Shown piece by piece: positions 9,307 through 16,964 of a stretch of DNA of 64,000 nt. The notes under the pieces are model-generated. The model had not been told where the DNA came from, made no database searches, and was given only the letters and a program-made list of their open reading frames with translations. The position numbers and the translations under genes are program-made. The stretch's first letter is position 1; each line of letters begins with the position of its first letter. Source of the DNA: an uncultured Aquimarina sp. (GTDB lineage: Bacteria; Bacteroidota; Bacteroidia; Flavobacteriales; Flavobacteriaceae); assembly GCA_947498765.1 (NCBI GenBank), contig CANMLG010000049.1, forward strand, positions 1 through 64,000, given 5' to 3'.

Positions 9307-10692
9307 TTAATGTATTGATTTCGTTTTTATATCCTCAAAAACCATTGACTCTCTTTCATCAGGACTAGTTACCTTAAAATCAACATTAGATAAACTTAGG
9401 TTATCTATATGTCGTGCATATATTCCATATGCTGGTAATACTCCAAAAAAGCTAAACTCGGGATATTTTTTTACTTGTTCTTCAATCAATTTCACATCAG
9501 CTTTCTTCCCTTCTCCCGGCAGGGAAATACTAACATTTACTAAACTAACACCTCCAATACTGTGGTCTGGTGTTCCTGTTAGTAATATACCCGATGGAGA
9601 TTTTATTCTTGATTTTTCGATACTTCGAGTAGTTGCTCTTATATTTTTTATTAAAAGCTTATTTATACTACCCACTTTTTGTTTTGGCGCATTGCGATAG
9701 GTACGTAAGCGTCCTCCTAAACGTACAAAAATGGGCATATCTACAGCATTCATTTCTATATTTTCAATACTTACATTACTTATGTTTGCTCCATCAACAC
9801 TTAAAATTTTTATTCCTCCACCACGAGTATCATTTATAACACAATCCGATACCGAAATATTATAAAAATCGCCCATAGATTCCGTACCAAACTTAATAGC
9901 ACCCCACTCACTTTTAAGGGTGCAACCTGTCACCTTAATATCATGTGTTGGCTTTGGACTTGTGGTTTTAAAACAAATAGCATCATCACCTGTATCAATA
10001 GTACAGTTTTCAATTACTACATTGGAACTCGAATCCAAATCAATACCGTCATTATTAAAATTGGCATGACTGTATATGGACACTTCCTCGATTTTAATAT
10101 TAGTTGATTGGTAAAAATGGCAAGTCCAAGCTGCAGGTTGTTTTAACGTTACTCCTTTTATCTTAATATTTGATGAACCTACAAAACGCAATAAAAAAGG
10201 ACGGTTTTTCCCAAATGTTTTATTAGTCTCTGAGATATAAAGCTCTGCTCTTTTTTTAACTAAATTTTTATGTAAAAAAGCTTCCCCATTACCATCTATA
10301 ACACCACTACCGCTAACTCCAATATTTTTAGCATTTACCGCTCCTATCAAACAATTTCCACGTTCTTGTCCTGTAGCATCCGTAAATGTATCAATACTTT
10401 GGTAATCCATTGGATTACTACTTCCTAACAAAATAGCATTAGCTTCAACAACCAAATGCACATTATTTTTTAGTAATACGGTTCCCGTTATATACACACC
10501 ATTACTAATAATTACCTTACCTCCTCCTTGCTCGTGACATGCATTAATTGCTTTTTGAATAGCAAATGTATTTATAGTGAGCATATCTGATTTTGCGCCA
10601 AAATCTCGTATATCAAAGGCTTGCTTTTTCTTGGTACAGGATAAACCCAAGACAAGTATTGAGAATTTTAAAAATATTCTTTTTAACAGCAT
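9307..10692 (-). CDS. GH28-type beta-helix glycosidase, lipoprotein
   Basis: 461 aa. The N-terminus has a lipobox (VLGLSC), so it is probably an anchored lipoprotein. The fold is the polygalacturonase (GH28) parallel beta-helix: opening IRDFGAKSD, INACHEQGGGKVII, then NNDGIDLDSS and DTGDDAICFK, which match the family NxD and DD catalytic motifs. The usual GHG motif is replaced by WGAIKFGTES and the RxK position by GGGIKI, so the substrate is probably not plain polygalacturonan. Three bases separate it from the upstream GH28 gene and 10 from the sulfatase, so the three are co-transcribed. Possible roles include exo-cleavage of sulfated galactans or uronate-containing glycans; the sequence does not decide. 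Confidence 0.85.
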   Translation of the reverse strand: MLLKRIFLKFSILVLGLSCTKKKQAFDIRDFGAKSDMLTINTFAIQKAINACHEQGGGKVIISNGVYITGTVLLKNNVHLVVEANAILLGSSNPMDYQSIDTFTDATGQERGNCLIGAVNAKNIGVSGSGVIDGNGEAFLHKNLVKKRAELYISETNKTFGKNRPFLLRFVGSSNIKIKGVTLKQPAAWTCHFYQSTNIKIEEVSIYSHANFNNDGIDLDSSSNVVIENCTIDTGDDAICFKTTSPKPTHDIKVTGCTLKSEWGAIKFGTESMGDFYNISVSDCVINDTRGGGIKILSVDGANISNVSIENIEMNAVDMPIFVRLGGRLRTYRNAPKQKVGSINKLLIKNIRATTRSIEKSRIKSPSGILLTGTPDHSIGGVSLVNVSISLPGEGKKADVKLIEEQVKKYPEFSFFGVLPAYGIYARHIDNLSLSNVDFKVTSPDERESMVFEDIKTKSIH

Positions 10693-10694
10693 TA

Positions 10695-12086
10695 TTATAA
10701 ACGTATTAATTCAGATTTGGTGATCAATTTGTAATTTGAAAATGTATTGTTAATGTGATCTTGTAATACATCATCCAAAATTATTGGCGCTCGTTTGTCC
10801 AATTTTTCTGTATGCATATGTACATTATCCATATATAAACCTTTAACATGTCGAGCATAAATTCCATAAGCTGGCAAAGTACCTACTAAATGGAATTCGG
10901 GCCACCAACCTTTTAGCACATCCAATGTATACTCTTTAAGCTTCTTTTTTTTAGCATCTTCTAATGTTCCTCCTCCAGAGAAATGAAGTTGAATATTCCT
11001 CAATAGTATATTTTTAATGTAATGGTTTGTTATGCCTGTAATAAAAATTGCCGAGTTTTGATCCAAATCTTTATTATCTACTATAATATTCTCAAAAGTG
11101 AAATTTTGTATGTTTCCCACAGGATACATTTTTTCAGGCGCATCTACACATGCTTTTTGTTGTGCTAGGGTCATAAATATTGGACGTGGGACATTTTTCA
11201 TAACCAAGTTTGAAAAAGTCATATTTTCCATTTTACCTCCTTCATTCATTTGAATTTTTAAACCCGAATCATCGATGTTTTTAAAAGTACAATTGGAGAC
11301 CGTAACGGCTTCAAAATTTCCGCGAGATAATAATCCTATTCGTATTCCCGCCCATTTACTTTCAAAAACACAATTGGAAATACTAATATTTTTACAAGGG
11401 ACATTAGGCAATGATGCTTGCAAACAAATAGAATCATCGCTAGTATCAAAAAAGCTATTGGTAACACTTACATTTTGACACCCATCAAAATCAAGTCCGT
11501 CCCCATTATAATTCGCTCTACTTTTTATTGAAATTCCACTCACACTTATATTGTTACAATATAAAAAAGCCGAAGTCCACGCAGCTGGGTTTATCAACTT
11601 TACATTGTTGATATGAATATCAGTACAATTCAAAAAGCGAATAAGCATTGGCCGGCCCGTTTCTCGTTTAAAGTTTTTAGGAAATCCATTCCCATCAATA
11701 GTCCCATAACCTTCAATAGCAATCGAATGTGCTTCATTTGCAAAAATTAAACAACGATCCATATGTGGTTCGTTTTTGTACATATTTTTATGCGTATTTT
11801 TCGCATAATCTTCGATATCTGGACTTCCTAAAAGAACAGCTCCATTTTCTAAATAAAGGCTTACGTTATTTTTCAAAAAAATAGTTCCCACTACTATTTT
11901 TTTACCCGAAGGAATAATTACTTTACCTCCACCATTTGTCGTGGCTAAATCAATTGCTTTTTGTACCGCCTGAGTATCTTTATGTATACCATCTCCTTTG
12001 GCTCCATAATCCAATACATTATATCCTTGCCCAAATAAAGTTGAAGCATATAAAAGAAAGATGAACTGCACATATTTAAAAAGCAT
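10695..12086 (-). CDS. GH28-type beta-helix glycosidase, first gene of the sulfatase operon
   Basis: 463 aa with a signal peptide ending near STLFGQG, so periplasmic or exported rather than a lipoprotein. It begins with YNVLDYGAKGDGIHKDT, the standard GH28/pectin-lyase-fold opening. YNGDGLDFDGC and DTSDDSICLQ correspond to the NxD and DD catalytic regions, while WAGIRIG replaces GHG, as in its neighbour. The two GH28 proteins also share the C-terminal segment LPAYGIYARH, so they are paralogues. It heads the operon GH28-GH28-sulfatase. No TAnnTTTG box was found in the 300 bases upstream, which may mean regulated transcription. Confidence 0.85.
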   Translation of the reverse strand: MLFKYVQFIFLLYASTLFGQGYNVLDYGAKGDGIHKDTQAVQKAIDLATTNGGGKVIIPSGKKIVVGTIFLKNNVSLYLENGAVLLGSPDIEDYAKNTHKNMYKNEPHMDRCLIFANEAHSIAIEGYGTIDGNGFPKNFKRETGRPMLIRFLNCTDIHINNVKLINPAAWTSAFLYCNNISVSGISIKSRANYNGDGLDFDGCQNVSVTNSFFDTSDDSICLQASLPNVPCKNISISNCVFESKWAGIRIGLLSRGNFEAVTVSNCTFKNIDDSGLKIQMNEGGKMENMTFSNLVMKNVPRPIFMTLAQQKACVDAPEKMYPVGNIQNFTFENIIVDNKDLDQNSAIFITGITNHYIKNILLRNIQLHFSGGGTLEDAKKKKLKEYTLDVLKGWWPEFHLVGTLPAYGIYARHVKGLYMDNVHMHTEKLDKRAPIILDDVLQDHINNTFSNYKLITKSELIRL

Positions 12087-12414
12087 GAATAATTTTTTGA
12101 TATATATAATCTGGATTAAATGTACTTCGATGTAAATAAATTACATATAACTTATGGGCAAAAGTGTAGCAGAATCACATTTTAACTTGCCTAATATTAA
12201 GTTTTAACTCAAATTACCACTAAACCTATAGATTGTATCAATTTCTATTCATTTCAGAATGACTACTTAAATATATCTAGTTAACTTGTTATTAGTTAAA
12301 AGAAATAAACCTTTCGGGAGAAAATGCTTTATAAACACCCACAGGTATAGCTGCCAACGAGAATTATATTGCTATTGCGGATCAAAATAAGTATTTGACT
12401 ATCTTTAAAATACT
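12087..12414. other. Intergenic region between the GH28 operon and the thioredoxin gene
   Basis: 328 bases, AT-rich, with no convincing reading frame, hairpin terminator or TAnnTTTG box on either strand. It must hold the promoter of the minus-strand GH28-GH28-sulfatase operon, presumably near 12100-12200. Confidence 0.5.
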
Positions 12415-12963
12415 TTAATCAAGCAATTCATTTAAATAAGTTTCAAAGCGTTCAATGCCTAAATTTATCAAAGTATTTCCATGAGCATCTTTAAAATCGG
12501 GAATGCCTTCAGTAACTACTTTTACTACCCCATATTTATCTAACAAAACATTCTTTGGAAAAAAACGAACTCCTATTTCATTGATATAATTCGTATCTGT
12601 AGAAACATGCGTTAAATTAAACTTATGTGTTTTTAAAAATTCTCTTAAATTAATCTCATTATCGAAAGTCATGGAAATGAAATTCATTTGTCCTTCATAT
12701 TTTTCTTTTAATTTATTCAAATACGGCATTTCGTCCACACAAGGTTTGCAATGTATAAACCAAAAATTTATAAGTGTTGGTTTTCCATTTGACTTTGCTG
12801 CATTGTATATTTCCCCCTCTAATGTAAATTGATTCATACTTGGTAATTTTTTGCCGATATATGAACGTACCTTTTCACTTTTCATTAATTGCTCCATATT
12901 GGGCTGCGCTAAACTAGATAAATAGCTTACAAAAAAAAGTGTAAACAGTAGTAATATTCTCAT
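12415..12963 (-). CDS. Periplasmic TlpA-like thioredoxin-fold protein
   Basis: 182 aa with a signal peptide (LLFTLFFVSYLSSLAQ). The thioredoxin fold is shown by TLINFWFIHCKPC, with active-site CKPC at residues 72-75, and the cis-Pro region VRFFPKNVLLDKYG. It should reduce or exchange disulfides in the periplasm, like TlpA/ResA. Its start overlaps the stop of the LysE-family gene by 4 bases (ATGA), so the two are translationally coupled. Confidence 0.85.
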   Translation of the reverse strand: MRILLLFTLFFVSYLSSLAQPNMEQLMKSEKVRSYIGKKLPSMNQFTLEGEIYNAAKSNGKPTLINFWFIHCKPCVDEMPYLNKLKEKYEGQMNFISMTFDNEINLREFLKTHKFNLTHVSTDTNYINEIGVRFFPKNVLLDKYGVVKVVTEGIPDFKDAHGNTLINLGIERFETYLNELLD

Positions 12964-13595
12964 TTCTCTGTTTTTAAAAGAAGTTGTAATCCTAAACTAA
13001 CAAATACTATACCGCTTATTTTTTTAAGTATTTCGCCCACATAATCATTTTTACGAAGTGTTTTTGTCATAAATGAAGCAGAAAAAACTAAAAACAAGCA
13101 CCAAAGAGTTCCTGTACATATAAATGTACCTCCTAAAATTAAAAAAGGAATAGCGTTATCTACAAAATCAGGTGCTATAAATTGGGGTAATAATGATAAA
13201 AAGAAAATACCCACTTTAGGATTCAACAAATTAGTCCAAAAGCCTTGCTTGTAGATTTTTAAAAGATTTAGCTTTTTAAAATTATTATCCTTAGCATCTA
13301 TCAATTTAGATTTATCTAATAACATTTTTAATCCCAAATAAATTAAATAACCTGCTCCACACCATTTAACAAAAGTAAATAACATCACCGATTTCATCAA
13401 CAATATCGATAAGCCAAAAGCTGCAAAAAGAATATGAAAAACCGTTCCACTTGCAATTCCTAAAACTGAATATAAGCCTGCCTTTTTTCCCTGAGTAATA
13501 CTACGGGTAAGTATATAAATAGTATCGGCTCCAGGAGTAATATTTAAAAGTAGACCTGCTATCAAAAAACCTACGTAATTTTCAACTCCGTGCAT
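12960..13595 (-). CDS. LysE/RhtB-family amino acid exporter
   Basis: 211 aa with about six membrane segments. The signature ITPGADTIYILTRSITQG near residue 20 and LNPKVGIFFLSLLPQF around residue 120 are diagnostic of the LysE/RhtB translocators, which export amino acids or homoserine lactone-like molecules. The substrate is not predictable. It is coupled by a 4-base overlap to the thioredoxin-like gene downstream. Confidence 0.9.
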   Translation of the reverse strand: MHGVENYVGFLIAGLLLNITPGADTIYILTRSITQGKKAGLYSVLGIASGTVFHILFAAFGLSILLMKSVMLFTFVKWCGAGYLIYLGLKMLLDKSKLIDAKDNNFKKLNLLKIYKQGFWTNLLNPKVGIFFLSLLPQFIAPDFVDNAIPFLILGGTFICTGTLWCLFLVFSASFMTKTLRKNDYVGEILKKISGIVFVSLGLQLLLKTEK

Positions 13596-13644
13596 TTTGA
13601 GTATGCTTTTAATAATTAATGATCAAATCCAACAAAACAAATTA

Positions 13645-14469
13645 TTACCAACTACCACCAGCTCCACCTCCACTAAAACCGCCACCGCCGAAGCCGCCAC
13701 CGAAACCACCACCAAAGCCTCCGCCCGATGATCTCCCTCCACCAAAACTTCCGCCACGGTAACCCCCACGACCCATATTGCTTAAAATAATAATATCTAA
13801 CAAACTTGAGCGTTTACGATTGCCACTATTATGGTCATCGTCGTCATTTTTTTTCTTTTTGGAAGACCATATAATAAGCAAGAAGATCGCTAAAAAGATT
13901 ACAAACATAAAAGGAAAACCTTCCGCTCCACCTTCAATTCGATTCCGGATACGCGTTCCTTTATAGGTTCCATTTAACATTTGAATTATGGCTGTAGTTC
14001 CCTTATCCAAACCTTTGTAATAACTACCAGCTTTAAATTCCGGAATAATTATTTCTCGCGTTAGCGCACCAAGCTGTCCAGCTGTTAAATATTGTTCTAC
14101 ACCATAACCTGGAGAAATATGCATTTTTCGGTCGTTTTTGGACAATAAAATAAATACGCCATTGTCCTTATCTGCTTGTCCAACACCCCATTGATGTGCC
14201 CATTTGGGAGTTAAAATCCCTATAGACTCCCCTTCTAAACTATTAATAGTAGCAATAACAATTTGTGTACTTGTCGTATCCGCATAACGGATCAACTTTA
14301 CTTCCAAAGCTCGTTTTTCGGCCCCACTTAAAATGCTTGCATAATCATATACGGCTACTTGCTCTGTAGCTTTATTGGGTTTAGTCGGAATGGTAAATTG
14401 AGCATAAATTGCATTAAGCCCTATAAAAAAGCTTGCAATTACTACAAAAACGCATCTTGTTTTACCCAT
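13645..14469 (-). CDS. TPM-domain membrane protein with Gly-rich tail (YgcG family)
   Basis: 274 aa. Signal peptide (VIASFFIGLNAIYAQ), a TPM domain at about 40-165 (VYDYASILSGAEKRALE, QWGVGQADKDNGVFILL), one membrane segment at about 190-205 (FVIFLAIFLLIIW), then a basic/acidic stretch and a tail made almost wholly of Gly, Ser and Phe ending GGGAGGSW. The Gly-rich tail is typical of YgcG proteins. TPM proteins of this kind have acid-phosphatase-like or structural roles in the envelope. The stop-start contact with the next upstream TPM gene and LemA shows a conserved envelope operon. Confidence 0.88.
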   Translation of the reverse strand: MGKTRCVFVVIASFFIGLNAIYAQFTIPTKPNKATEQVAVYDYASILSGAEKRALEVKLIRYADTTSTQIVIATINSLEGESIGILTPKWAHQWGVGQADKDNGVFILLSKNDRKMHISPGYGVEQYLTAGQLGALTREIIIPEFKAGSYYKGLDKGTTAIIQMLNGTYKGTRIRNRIEGGAEGFPFMFVIFLAIFLLIIWSSKKKKNDDDDHNSGNRKRSSLLDIIILSNMGRGGYRGGSFGGGRSSGGGFGGGFGGGFGGGGFSGGGAGGSW

Positions 14470-14909
14470 TATAACTTTGATATTTCGTCCGAAAGTTCAT
14501 TAGCATCATCAACATCCCATGGAAAATGTTTTTTGAGTGCTTCCCCTATTTGCGTTACACCCAATACCAAACCTTTCCCAAAATGTTGTTTCTTAAATTC
14601 TTCTTGAATTACATCGCGTGTACTATGCCAAAAATCGGCTCCAACCAATTGATCAATTCCAGCATCACCATATACTACAAACTGTTTTAAATTTACAGCT
14701 ACGTATAGAATCACTCCATTTTCTAGTTTTGTATTGTCCATTTTTAACAAATGAAACACCTCCTGAGCTCGCTCATACACATTTGTTTGATCGCAATCTT
14801 CCAAATGCACACGTATTTCCCCCGAAGTCTGCTTTTCTGCCAGCCTAATCGCTTCAATTACTTGCTGCTCCTCAGTCTCAGTCAAAAAAGATTCAACACT
14901 ACTCCCCAT
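14469..14909 (-). CDS. Cytoplasmic-type TPM-domain protein
   Basis: 146 aa, a second, shorter TPM protein without a signal peptide. It contains IRVHLEDCDQTNVYERAQEVF and GDAGIDQLVGADFWHS, matching the TPM core. It shares one base with each of its neighbours (lemA-like upstream, YgcG-like downstream), so the three are made together. No membrane segment is visible, although it may sit at the membrane with its partners. Confidence 0.85.
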   Translation of the reverse strand: MGSSVESFLTETEEQQVIEAIRLAEKQTSGEIRVHLEDCDQTNVYERAQEVFHLLKMDNTKLENGVILYVAVNLKQFVVYGDAGIDQLVGADFWHSTRDVIQEEFKKQHFGKGLVLGVTQIGEALKKHFPWDVDDANELSDEISKL

Positions 14910-15496
14910 TATTTAAAATCGAAATTAACATCCACAGGTTTTTCTGCTCCAGCTTCGGCATCAAAATAGGGTTTAGCATCAAAACCAAATATTTTAGCTG
15001 TGATTAAACCTGGAAAACTTTTTACCTTATTATTGTAAGGCTTAATTGCTGCATTAAAACGTGTACGAGCTGTTAAAATTTGATTCTCCGTACTGGCAAT
15101 TTCATCTTGTAATTTCAAAAAGTTTTGATTTGCCTTTAAATCAGGGTAACGTTCAACGGTAACCAATAAACTTTTTAAGGCGCCACTTAATCCCCCTTGT
15201 ACTTTATTAAATTGTGCTAACTGCTCAGGTGTAATATTGGAAGGATCAATGGTAACAGATGTCGCTTTTGCTCTAGCATTAATAACATCGACTAAAGCTC
15301 CCTTTTCGTAATCTGCAGCCCCTTGAACCGTTTTTACCAAATTTCCAATAAGATCATTTCGGCGTTGGTAAGCCGTTTGTACATTTCCCCATGCTTCTGC
15401 TGTATTTTCATTTAATGATACAAATGAATTATAATCACAAGAATTTAAAGAAAGCGCTAATAGAATAAGCCCAGTGATACGAAATACTAATTTCAT
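14909..15496 (-). CDS. LemA family lipoprotein
   Basis: 195 aa. Lipobox at LALSLNSC, then a helical bundle of the LemA family: NTAEAWGNVQTAYQRRNDLI and KAFPGLITAKIFGF-like segment (KSFPGLITAKIFGF). LemA proteins span or attach to the membrane and are found beside TPM proteins in many bacteria, as here. The molecular role is unsettled. It is the first gene of the LemA-TPM-TPM run, with MerR and M23 peptidase genes just upstream. Confidence 0.92.
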   Translation of the reverse strand: MKLVFRITGLILLALSLNSCDYNSFVSLNENTAEAWGNVQTAYQRRNDLIGNLVKTVQGAADYEKGALVDVINARAKATSVTIDPSNITPEQLAQFNKVQGGLSGALKSLLVTVERYPDLKANQNFLKLQDEIASTENQILTARTRFNAAIKPYNNKVKSFPGLITAKIFGFDAKPYFDAEAGAEKPVDVNFDFK

Positions 15497-15515
15497 GATA
15501 GTTAAGTGTTTAAAA

Positions 15516-15845
15516 TTACAGACTCGCTTTTAGTGCTAACAACGATGCCTTTATTGAGTTCAATTTACGAATTATATCGAAATTTTCTAAGCTTTCCTTT
15601 TGGTGCGATTTTAAGTAGGTTTTTGCCCCTTCTAATTTGTAGCCACGCTCCTTAACTAAATGGTAAATAAGTTCAATATGCTCAATATCTTCTTTGGTAA
15701 AATAACGAACTCCGTTGGCATTTTTTTTGGGTTTAATTGCCGAAAATTCTTTTTCCCAAAAACGAATTAAGGAGGTGTTTACATTAAATGCTTTTGCTAC
15801 CTCACCAATACTATAATACAATTTTTCAGGAAGGTCTAAGTGCAT
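15516..15845 (-). CDS. MerR-family transcriptional regulator
   Basis: 109 aa. An N-terminal winged helix of the MerR type: YSIGEVAKAFNVNTSLIRFW then GVRYFTKEDIEHIELI. A short C-terminal helix replaces an effector domain, so it is a small MerR protein without a visible metal- or drug-binding part. One base separates it from the M23 peptidase gene and 19 from lemA, so it is probably in the same transcript. It may regulate that operon, but the sequence shows no target. Confidence 0.85.
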   Translation of the reverse strand: MHLDLPEKLYYSIGEVAKAFNVNTSLIRFWEKEFSAIKPKKNANGVRYFTKEDIEHIELIYHLVKERGYKLEGAKTYLKSHQKESLENFDIIRKLNSIKASLLALKASL

Positions 15846-15846
15846 A

Positions 15847-16824
15847 TTAATCTAAAGATTGATTTACTTCTTGTGATTTCTCTAACAAGGTAGCAAATTC
15901 TTGCGCAGAAAGGTTTCCGTAATAAAAATTAATTGGATTAATTCTCTTTTCATCTTTAAAAACCTCGTAATGTAAGTGCGGTGCTTGCGATCTTCCTGTA
16001 CTCCCTACAAAACCAATAACATCGCCTCGCTTTACCTTTTGTCCTTTACGCACATTGTATTTGTACAAATGACCATATAATGTTTTATAACCATAACCAT
16101 GTTCAATACGTATATGGTTTCCGTAACCCGAAGAGCGGTTATCAGCCCTAGTCACTACGCCATCACCTGTAGCAAAAATTGGTGTCCCTCTAGGAGCACT
16201 AAAATCCATTCCACGGTGCATTTTTCGCACTTTGGTAAAAGGATCACTTCGCATTCCGTACCCCGAAGCCATACGTTTCAAATCCTTATTTTGAACAGGC
16301 TGTATAGCAGGTATAGCCGCTAATAATTTTTCTTTCTCTTTAGCTAAAGTAGCTACTTCATCCAATGATTTAGATTGAATAGTAATTTGTTTTGCAATTT
16401 GATCTACACGCTGATTGGTCTCCTTTATTAGTTCAGAGTTTTCAAAACCATCAAACTTATTATACCTGTTCACCCCTCCAAAACCTGCTTTTCTCTGTTC
16501 TTCTGTGATGGGTTCGGCTTCAAAATATAAACGGTAAATGGTGTTATCCCGATCTGCAATTTCATTCAACACTTTTTCCTGTCGGTCCATTTTATTGTTC
16601 AGCATTTTATACTGTAACTTCATATTTTCCAACTCTCTCCTATATTTTTTCTCCTTCGGAGTTTCTATTTTAGGAATACTATAATAAGTAATTAGCAATA
16701 CGAATGCTGCCAAAAACATTCCCAAAACGCTTAGCATTGCTATGCCCCATTTGCGCCCTTTTTTGGGTTCTATTTTTCGGTATGATAATGTTTCGCTGTC
16801 GTAGTAGTATTTAACCTTTGACAT
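15847..16824 (-). CDS. Membrane-anchored M23 peptidoglycan endopeptidase
   Basis: 325 aa. A cytoplasmic N-terminus, one membrane helix at about 30-50 (AMLSVLGMFLAAFVLLITYY), a coiled coil at about 55-180 and a C-terminal LytM/M23 domain. The zinc site is visible: HRGMDFSAPRGTP and HLHYEVF. It should cut peptide cross-links in peptidoglycan for growth or division, like the MepM/NlpD group. It is divergent from alaS; a minus-strand -7 box lies at 16891-16884. Confidence 0.92.
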   Translation of the reverse strand: MSKVKYYYDSETLSYRKIEPKKGRKWGIAMLSVLGMFLAAFVLLITYYSIPKIETPKEKKYRRELENMKLQYKMLNNKMDRQEKVLNEIADRDNTIYRLYFEAEPITEEQRKAGFGGVNRYNKFDGFENSELIKETNQRVDQIAKQITIQSKSLDEVATLAKEKEKLLAAIPAIQPVQNKDLKRMASGYGMRSDPFTKVRKMHRGMDFSAPRGTPIFATGDGVVTRADNRSSGYGNHIRIEHGYGYKTLYGHLYKYNVRKGQKVKRGDVIGFVGSTGRSQAPHLHYEVFKDEKRINPINFYYGNLSAQEFATLLEKSQEVNQSLD

Positions 16825-16838
16825 AATTTAAAATATAC

Positions 16839-16846
16839 TATTTTTG
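16839..16846 (+). promoter_or_regulatory. -7 box of alaS promoter
   Basis: TATTTTTG matches TAnnTTTG. Transcription would start near 16853, giving a leader of about 112 bases before the alaS ATG. No clear -33 TTG was seen at the right distance. Confidence 0.5.
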
Positions 16847-16883
16847 CACGTGCCTTAATGGCTAACCATTAGAGTTTAATTTC

Positions 16884-16891
16884 CAAAGATA
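16884..16891 (-). promoter_or_regulatory. -7 box of the M23 peptidase operon
   Basis: On the minus strand the sequence reads TATCTTTG, a perfect TAnnTTTG. The predicted start is near 16877, about 53 bases before the M23 gene ATG at 16824. Because the alaS box lies to its left, the two leaders would overlap head-on by roughly 20 bases. Confidence 0.55.
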
Positions 16892-16964
16892 CTAAAATTG
16901 TAGTGAAGCATTAAAAACCACTACTATTTCTATGGAAAATGACCATAAAACAACATCTTTTTAA

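Noticed and set aside
12087..12414. Small RNA or promoter in the GH28 upstream region
   Set aside because: No -7 box, hairpin or conserved element could be seen.
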